IMG/VR virus record: IMGVR_UViG_3300012036_000220
Span: 1-64,000 of that record
Length of the DNA: 64,000 bases
Direction: 5' to 3' (one strand)
Origin: a virus
The notes under the pieces were generated by a model. The model did not search any database. It worked only from the letters and a program-made list of their open reading frames with translations, and had not been told where the DNA came from. The position numbers were made by a program, and so were the translations under genes. Shown piece after piece: positions 58,275 through 64,000 of this stretch. Within the stretch, counting starts at the first letter, position 1. Each line of letters opens with the position of its first letter.

Positions 58275-59582
58275 TTAACTTGCCTTTAAAATAATAGTAT
58301 CTGCATTTAGTCTACCATTTAATTTAGTTTCAAGTGTGTTGATAGTTTCAAGATGCTTTCTTAACTTAACCTTACCTGCTGATTTAAACTCTTTTAACTG
58401 TTCTTCTGGCTTTCGAAGAGTTCGTTGTAAACTTTCAGCTTCGACAAATCCTTGTATTGTTGTACCTTTAACTTGCAATCCAGATCCTTCTCTACTTATG
58501 CCAGTAGGATCAATATTAGCTGCAACATATCTTCCAATTTTTCGAGTCTTTGTATTAAAAACCCAAAGTTCATTTGCTCCTATTATATTTGAAGGATTAA
58601 TAGAAACCAATTGATATTTTTCATCTTTTACTTTATATTTGATTTTGGCAACTTGTTTGTCTGCACTCTTAGGTTTTCGGACTGGGCTTTTTCGATTAGC
58701 CTTTCCTTCTTCAATTATCATATCAAGTGCACTATCTAATCCTTCTAAAGCAGAAAGTAGTTTTGTTACATCCGCTTTCTTTAAATGAGAATAACCTTCT
58801 TTTAATTGTTCAATCATATCACGCTCTCTATCATCCTTTATTATTTTTAACTTTGCAGGAGTTGGAGCGTTCTGTAATTCTCTCATTTCTTCTAGCTCAC
58901 CTTCCATGAAAACTTTCATCTTTCTAGCATGAGCTTGTGTTATCTTTCTAGAAGCAAAATGTGAAGAAAAGTCAAATCCGTTTGGATCAAAAGTTTTTGG
59001 ATCTTGTATAAAAGTTTCTAACCATTCGTCAATATCTCTATAAGCAATCACCGCTTGTTCTTTTATTCTATCTTGAATAGTTGGTTTGTATTCTGTATTT
59101 GTTTTTGCTTTTTGTCTTTCTTCTTTCTTTTTAGCTTTGAGTAATTCCTTACCTTCTTCTAATACTTCTTCTATTTTGTTTTTAATAGTAGTGCTTACTG
59201 GATCTGGTTTCTTGTCAAATGTTCCTGGCAATTCTAGCCAATAATCATTCCAGTCTTCGTGTACGTCTGGCATTCCTGTTAACAAACATTTAGATAATAT
59301 GCAAGTGTTTATATTGATACGATAAGAAGGAACACATTTAATTGCATCTATTTCAGGCTTCTTGTATCCACCCATTTCTTGCATCCATTGAAACAAGAAT
59401 TTTATCATATCAGCAGGCTTGTAGTTATCGTAATAAAATCTTATTCCTGCATGTCTTAATTTATGAAATTGCTCTCCGGAAAGCTCAGCGGCTCCGGTCC
59501 AATTAAAATCTAATAATTTTCCACCTCTTCTTACTAAAGGTGCTGCACGAGCTTTCTTTTTACGTGGTGCCTTAATTGCCAT
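58275..59582 (-). CDS. conserved T4-like phage protein, function unknown
   Basis: A 435-residue protein. The N-terminus is basic (MAIKAPRKKKARAAPLVRRG); an alpha/beta region (FYYDNYKPADMIKFLFQWMQ, YRININTCILSKCLLTGMPD) is followed by long charged coiled coils (140-310) and a beta-rich domain (KYQLVSINPSNIIGANELWV, then GRYVAANIDPTGISREGSGL). A homologue exists in marine T4-like phages as far as I recall. It has a sigma-70-like promoter rather than a late box, so it may be a non-virion factor. GAGGAGACAGG precedes the ATG. Confidence 0.65.
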   Translation of the reverse strand: MAIKAPRKKKARAAPLVRRGGKLLDFNWTGAAELSGEQFHKLRHAGIRFYYDNYKPADMIKFLFQWMQEMGGYKKPEIDAIKCVPSYRININTCILSKCLLTGMPDVHEDWNDYWLELPGTFDKKPDPVSTTIKNKIEEVLEEGKELLKAKKKEERQKAKTNTEYKPTIQDRIKEQAVIAYRDIDEWLETFIQDPKTFDPNGFDFSSHFASRKITQAHARKMKVFMEGELEEMRELQNAPTPAKLKIIKDDRERDMIEQLKEGYSHLKKADVTKLLSALEGLDSALDMIIEEGKANRKSPVRKPKSADKQVAKIKYKVKDEKYQLVSINPSNIIGANELWVFNTKTRKIGRYVAANIDPTGISREGSGLQVKGTTIQGFVEAESLQRTLRKPEEQLKEFKSAGKVKLRKHLETINTLETKLNGRLNADTIILKAS

Positions 59583-59606
59583 CCTGTCTCCTCTATTGTT
59601 TCTACT

Positions 59607-59634
59607 ATAATACTATCTTTTATTTACTAGTCAA
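59607..59634 (-). promoter_or_regulatory. sigma-70-like promoter for the gene at 58275-59582
   Basis: Minus strand TTGACT, 16 bases, TATTAT, followed by a 24-base leader with GAGGAG. Confidence 0.65.
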
Positions 59635-59684
59635 GAAAAATTAATGATCGAGGAAATTTTAAATAAAACATGGTTATATGTAAC

Positions 59685-59864
59685 TCATCTACAATTCCGT
59701 TTACAGTTTATTGTATTTGTATGGGAATACCTATCCCATACTACGTTAGTTTCCGTTTCAATACAATAATCAAATAAGAATTTTATTTCGGGATAATCTT
59801 CTTTAATTTGCTCTAACTCAGACGGGAATTGATAAGAAATGATTTTAATTTTTCGAGTTTTCAT
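59685..59864 (-). CDS. small phage protein, function unknown
   Basis: About 59 residues (MKTRKIKIISYQFPSELEQI) with an NVVWDRYSHTN end. It starts inside the end of the upstream gene. An 8-bp hairpin (59719-59741, GTATGGGA/TCCCATAC) lies near its 3' end. No family recognised. Confidence 0.5.
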   Translation of the reverse strand: MKTRKIKIISYQFPSELEQIKEDYPEIKFLFDYCIETETNVVWDRYSHTNTINCKRNCR

Positions 59865-60240
59865 TTGCAATTAATATTTTTAACAATTGATAATTATTCC
59901 ATGATTTTTTAAGACTTGGATGTTTTTCTCTAAGTTCTTCTTCATGTAGTTCTTCTTTAATAACTGAATCTATATATCTTTCATGAAGGGAATTAGATTG
60001 ATAACCGGTACTAGTCCATTCACCTTCGTGTAGATATTCTATCTGACTTATAAGTTTTTTATAATCCTCAATTGATAATGTAATTGTCTTTCCACACCTA
60101 GATGAGTTATACTCAGATGAGTTAGAGCTATCTAATCTATCTAATCTATCCGTTGGCCTCCACCTTGTAGTATAGATCTTTGTACTATCTTCAAGTATTG
60201 CTCTATACAAGTCTCTTAATATTTTTTCTCCTTGCATCAT
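59845..60240 (-). CDS. small phage protein, function unknown
   Basis: A 131-residue protein, largely helical, with TITLSIEDYKKLISQIEYLH. A short tandem repeat (two copies of CTATCTAAT on the plus strand, 60130-60147) falls in the region encoding DRLDRLDSS. Its ATG overlaps the ligase stop by four bases. Confidence 0.55.
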   Translation of the reverse strand: MMQGEKILRDLYRAILEDSTKIYTTRWRPTDRLDRLDSSNSSEYNSSRCGKTITLSIEDYKKLISQIEYLHEGEWTSTGYQSNSLHERYIDSVIKEELHEEELREKHPSLKKSWNNYQLLKILIANENSKN

Positions 60241-61568
60241 ATTTTTTGACCAGCTGTAAATCCACGGAAGGTCTTAAATCTTGGAAACCTAATACTATAG
60301 TCATTTGAATTTCTATTTTGAGTAATAGCATCGCCTCTTATTTCTGCTACCATTCCTTTAATGGAATCTTTATTGTTCCAATAGTCTTCTCTTTGTTGAT
60401 CGCTAAATCCACCACCGACGCTAACATTAATTGTCTTACCATCGTCTACTCCTAGGCAGACAAGAGCGCCAAGTTTATCCTTGTTTTTTCCAGTGCCTTC
60501 TTCAAATCCTACAACCGTTAGAGACACCTCAATATAAGGTTTAATCTTAAGCCAAGAAACAGATCGCTTGCTCTTATATCCTGCCTTAGGATCTTTTATC
60601 ATGATACCTTCGTATCCGCCCTCAATTGCAAGTTTGTTAATTTCAGCAAATCTTATTTTCCCTACTTCTGTATTTAGATTTACATCTTCATAACTGAGTG
60701 CTTTTACGTTGGGCAATTTAGTTTGATGTGTATTAACCCATGCTTGAACCATTTGAGTGCGAACTAGCTGAGTTTGATCCCATTCCTTTTTCATAAAATC
60801 AGTATAAGGAATAAAATCAAATAAATGTAGAACTGCATCTTTTGCATCTACATTTGATTTACGATTAACTTGAGTCATCAAGTCTTGAAAGGTTGCGCTC
60901 ATAATCTCACCATCAAGAACTACGTCATATGGCAGAGCAGTTTCTTTTACAACCGCACTAATTTGATCTTCAATATGACCAAAATTCTCAAATTTCTTAC
61001 CGTTACGACTAAACATTTCAACCAATCCGTCAGTACGGACAATAGTGATAACACGAACACCGTCTAGCTTAACTTCAATAAGTTTCTTTCCACTAATTTT
61101 AGATTCGTGATTTGCACCATCATGGGCAAGCTGACATTCAAAGATCGGTACACCCCAATCTTCTTTCTTTGCTTTCTTGCAAGCCTTGTTAACGGTGCTC
61201 TCACTAAAACCTGCACGCATATCTTTAATGAGAATACGTCGATACCAACCATTCCATTGTTCTTGTGTAGCAACATCCATTGACAGCAAGATTGCATCTC
61301 TTGCATCATGTCCAGTAAGATCTCGGTTTGCAAGTTTTGATTGCAAATCAACAAACGCAACCCAAGGAAGACCTTGTCCTTCGTCTTCGGTCTTTTCTGG
61401 AACTTTCTTTACACCGTAAGTATCAAACGAACTAAAACACATGCGCAGACCGTCAAAAAATTCCTTATAGTCATCATCTTTTAACAGCTCAACTAAAATA
61501 TCTTGCTTTTCGTTCTTGCTGTTAGTTTCGGCAATTCGCTTAATAATAGACTGTGGTTGTTCTTTCAT
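60237..61568 (-). CDS. 30: ATP-dependent DNA ligase (T4 gp30-like)
   Basis: A 443-residue ligase. Motif I is LIEVKLDGVRV with the adenylated Lys167. MFSRNGKKF (motif III region), VLDGEIM (motif IV), GIMIKDP (motif V-like) and SWLKIKPY follow, then a C-terminal OB fold. It seals nicks between Okazaki fragments. It is preceded at 20 bases by a tRNA gene and AGAGGA, so both are probably on one transcript. Confidence 0.93.
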   Translation of the reverse strand: MKEQPQSIIKRIAETNSKNEKQDILVELLKDDDYKEFFDGLRMCFSSFDTYGVKKVPEKTEDEGQGLPWVAFVDLQSKLANRDLTGHDARDAILLSMDVATQEQWNGWYRRILIKDMRAGFSESTVNKACKKAKKEDWGVPIFECQLAHDGANHESKISGKKLIEVKLDGVRVITIVRTDGLVEMFSRNGKKFENFGHIEDQISAVVKETALPYDVVLDGEIMSATFQDLMTQVNRKSNVDAKDAVLHLFDFIPYTDFMKKEWDQTQLVRTQMVQAWVNTHQTKLPNVKALSYEDVNLNTEVGKIRFAEINKLAIEGGYEGIMIKDPKAGYKSKRSVSWLKIKPYIEVSLTVVGFEEGTGKNKDKLGALVCLGVDDGKTINVSVGGGFSDQQREDYWNNKDSIKGMVAEIRGDAITQNRNSNDYSIRFPRFKTFRGFTAGQKI

Positions 61569-61587
61569 TGTGTCCTCTATGTTAATT

Positions 61588-61674
61588 TGGTGCCCGAGGA
61601 GGGACTTGAACCCCCACTCTTGTTACAGAAACAGAATTTGAACCTGCCGCGTCTACCAATTCCACCACTCGGGC
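61588..61674 (-). tRNA. tRNA-Leu (CAA)
   Basis: The acceptor arms GCCCGAG and CTCGGGC pair perfectly and are followed by an encoded ACCA. The D-arm (GTGGAATTGGTAGAC), a long leucine-type variable arm and GGTTCAAGTCC for the T-arm are all present. The 7-base anticodon loop TTCAAAT gives CAA, reading UUG leucine codons. Confidence 0.93.
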
Positions 61675-61682
61675 AATCTACT

Positions 61683-61844
61683 TTAGTCCTTTTTAAAATA
61701 TTCGTTGATATGCTCTAAGTCATCTAAAAGATAATTAATTTTGGGGGTAGGTTCCCCTTGATATCCTTTTTTGAATAAAGCAATTGCTTCTTCATCTAAT
61801 TCACGTGGATAAAGAGCACGACGAGTATCTTTTGATTTTATCAT
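61683..61844 (-). CDS. 53-residue phage protein
   Basis: Translation starts MIKSKDTRRALYPRELDEEA and ends INEYFKKD. AAGGAAAAG stands at ideal spacing before the ATG. It lies between the tRNA and the HNH gene, with the HNH hairpin immediately before its ribosome binding site. No family recognised. Confidence 0.6.
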   Translation of the reverse strand: MIKSKDTRRALYPRELDEEAIALFKKGYQGEPTPKINYLLDDLEHINEYFKKD

Positions 61845-61854
61845 TCTTTTCCTT

Positions 61855-61888
61855 AATTAAGGTAGCTGCTCACGCAGCTACCTTAATT
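61855..61888 (-). terminator. hairpin at the end of the HNH gene with the stop codon in its loop
   Basis: AATTAAGGTAGCTGC and GCAGCTACCTTAATT form a 15-bp perfect stem with a 4-base loop. The TGA of the HNH gene is in the loop and the last five codons are in the stem. No long T-run follows, so it may be an mRNA 3'-end stabiliser rather than a pure terminator. Confidence 0.7.
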
Positions 61889-62430
61889 TCACCTTCCCAA
61901 TCAAACAAAAACTGGGCCCAGTCCGGGTTCGGAATAATGATTGGGTGCTTCTTACGTAGAGTTATCAACTGATAATAATTTGGCTGGTAAGCCTGATGTT
62001 TAGGTTTCCATTCACCTAGTGGCAAACGATGTCCTTTTCTTGTGTTACAAGCTGAACATGCTGCAACGATATTTTCCCAAGTGTGTTGTCCACCTAGCTT
62101 TTGTGGATGAACGTGATCATACGTTACTTCATTAATTACAAGTGGTTTTTCACAATATGCACACATACCATGATCACGATAAAAGAGAGTGTCTCTTTTA
62201 AGTTTAACACCCTTTGGTTTGATCTTTTCTTGTGCATTACGTGCGATAACACTTGGCCATTTCATATCAAGTGTTGGTGTTAGGATCTTTCGATCGTACT
62301 CAAACACTGAATGACAAGTTCCATTAAGAATGCGTATTACTGCATCTTCTGCTGGAATGCTTTCAAGTGGAAATACCGACACCGGCATATAATTCGCATT
62401 AAGTACTAAAGTTCGAAGGCCCGTAAACAT
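61870..62430 (-). CDS. HNH endonuclease
   Basis: A 186-residue HNH-family nuclease. CAYCEKPLVINEVTYDHVHP and GGQHTWENIVAACSACNTRK give the Cys-Cys zinc pair, the DH of the first catalytic strand and the N-x8 end of the bba-metal fold. The N-terminal RTLVLNANYMPVSVFPLESI is the usual start of bacterial/phage HNH proteins of this type. It may be free-standing or act in packaging or host DNA breakdown. Its promoter region holds a dyad that could be an operator. GAGAGGAAA precedes the ATG. Confidence 0.88.
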   Translation of the reverse strand: MFTGLRTLVLNANYMPVSVFPLESIPAEDAVIRILNGTCHSVFEYDRKILTPTLDMKWPSVIARNAQEKIKPKGVKLKRDTLFYRDHGMCAYCEKPLVINEVTYDHVHPQKLGGQHTWENIVAACSACNTRKGHRLPLGEWKPKHQAYQPNYYQLITLRKKHPIIIPNPDWAQFLFDWEGEIKVAA

Positions 62431-62471
62431 ATCATTTCCTCTCTACATAAGGTCCTCTCCTGTTAATATAG

Positions 62472-62489
62472 TTACGTTTTACAACGTAA
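62472..62489 (-). promoter_or_regulatory. 5' leader hairpin of the HNH transcript
   Basis: TTACGTT and AACGTAA form a 7-bp stem with a 4-base loop, just downstream of the -10 box. It would cap the 5' end of the mRNA. Confidence 0.5.
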
Positions 62490-62493
62490 TTAT

Positions 62494-62529
62494 ATTATAA
62501 TGCTTGACCATTGCATTGTCAAGCATTAT
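62494..62529 (-). promoter_or_regulatory. consensus sigma-70 promoter with dyad operator-like repeat
   Basis: Minus strand TTGACA (62517-62522), 17 bases, TATAAT (62494-62499), both perfect. A 12-bp perfect inverted repeat (62497-62508 and 62518-62529, TATAATGCTTGAC-type arms) covers parts of both boxes. Such a dyad could bind a repressor across the promoter. Confidence 0.75.
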
Positions 62530-62553
62530 TTAGGTTTATGCTTTGGAGTATGT

Positions 62554-62586
62554 GCTCAACTCCGCAGCGATTGTTGCGGACTGAGC
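62554..62586 (-). terminator. two-part hairpin after the protease gene
   Basis: GCTCA/TGAGC and TCCGCA/TGCGGA form stacked stems with a small internal loop and an 8-base apical loop, 14 bases after the protease stop codon. The tail is not T-rich, so termination is likely but not certain. Confidence 0.55.
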
Positions 62587-62599
62587 TGTTCTTAAAATC

Positions 62600-63880
62600 C
62601 TACAACTGTAAGAAAATAAAGAACCCAATTGCCGCTAATAGGGCTGCTACGCCCACTCCGATCAATATTTTGTTCTTTTCAAACGAAAATCCAGATGATG
62701 TTTTATATTCTTCTTCTGGCATATTAATCGGTATTTCTTCTTTAGGTACATCTTGTATAGGTACTTCTGTTTCGTATAATAATTTTGATGCATCTAAAAA
62801 TCTATTGTTATGGTCTTTTCCGCCTGTGTCTACTGTTTGTGTTGTTCCATTAGTTAGAAACGATCCAACTACTTCCCTAACATCGTCTAGTGTGTTCATT
62901 TGCGATGTTCGTGTTTCAAGCCATGCTGCTAGAACTCCAGCTACGTGTGGACAAGCCATACTTGTTCCACTTAATACTGCCTTTGTTTCACCCGGCCAAG
63001 TTGATATAATACCAACTCCTGGCGCACTAATTTCAATATCTTTACTGTAATTACTAAAAGGAGCAATTTTCTTTCTATTGTCTGTTGCTCCAACAGTGAT
63101 AACATTTGGTGCTTCGGCTGGAACAATTTCAGTTATGCTATCAAGATGTTTTCCTTCGTTACCAGCTGCTGCAATAACTATTGCACCACTGTTAACAAGA
63201 TAGGTTACTGCTTCTGTTATAGGATTAAATTTCTTTTGTACAGCTGATACTGAAAAATTAACCACAGCAGGTTTACCTGCTCGTTGAGTTCTGCGATGAT
63301 TGACTATAGCACCAATCCCGTCTACTATTTGAGAAATAGTACCACTTCCGTCAACCTCTAATACTTTAACTGCATAAAGAGTAGCATTATGAGCAATACC
63401 ATATTCGGAAGAACATATAGTTCCCGCTACATGAGTTCCGTGCCCGTTGTCATCTTCCCAAGGATGTGATCCAACAGCATTAACTTTAGGTAGAGTAGAG
63501 TGTTGTGCAACCCCTGTATCTACAACGTACACGTCGACTCCTGCACCTTTATACTTATGTGCACCTGTTACGTTAATCGCGCTTAAAGCTGCGGTTGCGC
63601 TTGATACTCCTACGGTTCCTTGCACTGTTTTCCCTAGACCCCAGTCTAAGTTATCTGCATTTAATCCTACTGTTTCTTCTCCATCCGAAATACCTTTAAT
63701 GTCTTCGTCAGAATATTCAGTTACAGGAACGCCACCTAGCTTGTCTATTTTGGAATCAAAATAGACTAGTGTTTTCATAAAGTCATGTTGCCGAATATTC
63801 TTTGCACCATTTTCTAAAAGAGTTTCACTAGCCGATTTGAAATTTTCTTCGTTCTTTAATCCTGCTATATATTGTTTCAT
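62600..63880 (-). CDS. subtilisin-like serine protease (S8) with C-terminal membrane anchor
   Basis: A 426-residue subtilase. The catalytic triad is in VYVVDTGV (Asp121), NGHGTHVAGT (His147) and LSGTSMACPHVAG (Ser307), with the oxyanion Asn241 in AAAGNEG. Residues 1-95 resemble an inhibitor-type propeptide. There is no N-terminal signal peptide. The C-terminus has an acidic linker and one membrane helix (ILIGVGVAALLAAIGFFIFL). The ATG at 63880 lies five bases after a late box, so it is a late, probably leaderless gene. A virion-processing or envelope-attacking role is inferred. Confidence 0.88.
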   Translation of the reverse strand: MKQYIAGLKNEENFKSASETLLENGAKNIRQHDFMKTLVYFDSKIDKLGGVPVTEYSDEDIKGISDGEETVGLNADNLDWGLGKTVQGTVGVSSATAALSAINVTGAHKYKGAGVDVYVVDTGVAQHSTLPKVNAVGSHPWEDDNGHGTHVAGTICSSEYGIAHNATLYAVKVLEVDGSGTISQIVDGIGAIVNHRRTQRAGKPAVVNFSVSAVQKKFNPITEAVTYLVNSGAIVIAAAGNEGKHLDSITEIVPAEAPNVITVGATDNRKKIAPFSNYSKDIEISAPGVGIISTWPGETKAVLSGTSMACPHVAGVLAAWLETRTSQMNTLDDVREVVGSFLTNGTTQTVDTGGKDHNNRFLDASKLLYETEVPIQDVPKEEIPINMPEEEYKTSSGFSFEKNKILIGVGVAALLAAIGFFIFLQL

Positions 63881-63885
63881 ACGCA

Positions 63886-63893
63886 TATTTATC
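63886..63893 (-). promoter_or_regulatory. late-type box giving a leaderless mRNA
   Basis: Minus-strand GATAAATA, five bases (TGCGT), ATG at 63880. An in-frame ATG at 63886 overlaps the box and would not be on the transcript. Confidence 0.65.
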
Positions 63894-63904
63894 CTTCAGT
63901 CAAG

Positions 63905-63931
63905 AGAAAAGGACCAAAAAGGTCCTTTTCT
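63905..63931 (-). terminator. rho-independent terminator
   Basis: AGAAAAGGACC and GGTCCTTTTCT form an 11-bp stem with a 5-base loop and a T-rich tail on the minus strand, between the partial gene at the right edge and the protease promoter. Confidence 0.8.
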
Positions 63932-63946
63932 GTAGTAGTTTTAAGA

Positions 63947-64000
63947 TTAGTCGTTGAACTTATTAGTCTGGCTAACACCAGTTGACGAACCAACTGCGCT
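63947..64000 (-). CDS. C-terminal end of a gene entering from the right
   Basis: Seventeen codons and a TAA stop: SAVGSSTGVSQTNKFND. It runs off the right edge and is followed by a terminator. Too short to identify; the context of late genes suggests a virion protein. Confidence 0.5.
   Translation of the reverse strand, partial: SAVGSSTGVSQTNKFND

Noticed and set aside
59644-59769. Plus-strand frame of 41 codons starting MIEEILNKTW
   Set aside because: No ribosome binding site or promoter, and it is antisense to a minus-strand gene with better context.
60125-60150. Short tandem repeat CTATCTAAT as a possible CRISPR-like or origin repeat
   Set aside because: Only two and a half copies, in frame within a gene; too short to mean anything by itself.
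63896-63901. TTGACT before the protease gene as an early promoter
   Set aside because: The matching -10 (TATGAA) is poor and overlaps the start codon; the GATAAATA late box explains the site better.

Overview
The window reads as part of the genome of a T4-like marine myovirus. It is AT-rich, and nearly all genes lie tightly packed on the minus strand with ATGA-type overlaps. It carries T4-family replication genes: family B DNA polymerase, gp45-like clamp, gp44-like clamp loader, gp30-like ligase, RNase H-like 5'-3' exonuclease, and a DsbA-like protein. It also carries auxiliary genes known from marine T4-like phages: phoH, thymidylate synthase, dihydrofolate reductase, MazG-like, GroES/gp31-like and DnaJ. 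The host cannot be read from the sequence. The AT bias and gene set fit an AT-rich marine proteobacterium such as SAR11, which is inference only.

Layout. 1-1696 (+): two 2OG-Fe(II)-oxygenase-like proteins flank an unidentified protein. 1697-9790 (-): a fibre-like protein, small conserved phage proteins, a VWA/metallopeptidase-like protein with its MoxR-type AAA+ partner, and the exonuclease. 9787-17717 (-): QueE, FolE, a phosphoribosyltransferase, a glycosyltransferase, a QueD-like protein, a TGT/DpdA-like transglycosylase and the sliding clamp. 17786-25750 (-): DNA polymerase, DsbA-like protein, a nucleotidyltransferase and many small proteins. 25737-31065 (-): ClpA, DnaJ, then a lysis cassette (holin-like protein, overlapping spanin pair, GH19-type endolysin). 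31079-40785: conserved proteins, PhoH (+), a DUF59 Fe-S protein, thyA, folA, clamp loader, exonuclease, a Bax-inhibitor-1-like membrane protein, MazG-like, co-chaperonin and a DnaE-like fragment. 40810-52960 (-): large virion/tail-fibre genes, including one of 2353 codons. 52983-64000: an A-type Fe-S carrier, QueD, sugar-transfer-like proteins, more virion-like proteins, ligase, tRNA-Leu(CAA), HNH endonuclease and a membrane-anchored subtilisin-like protease. No gene-free stretch exceeds 300 bases; the longest (62431-62599) holds a terminator-like hairpin and a promoter with a dyad.

How it works together. FolE, QueD and QueE would make 7-carboxy-7-deazaguanine, and the DpdA-like protein could exchange it, or a derivative, into phage DNA. 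No QueC is visible, and a second, divergent QueD-fold protein sits beside the transglycosylase. A- and DUF59-type Fe-S proteins could support the radical-SAM QueE and other Fe-S enzymes. Transcription signals are clear: host sigma-70-like promoters (TTGACA-17-TATAAT) precede early-type genes, and GATAAATA late-type boxes precede virion and lysis genes. In seven cases the promoter is so close to the ATG that the mRNA should be leaderless. Several genes contain long perfect hairpins inside their coding sequence.
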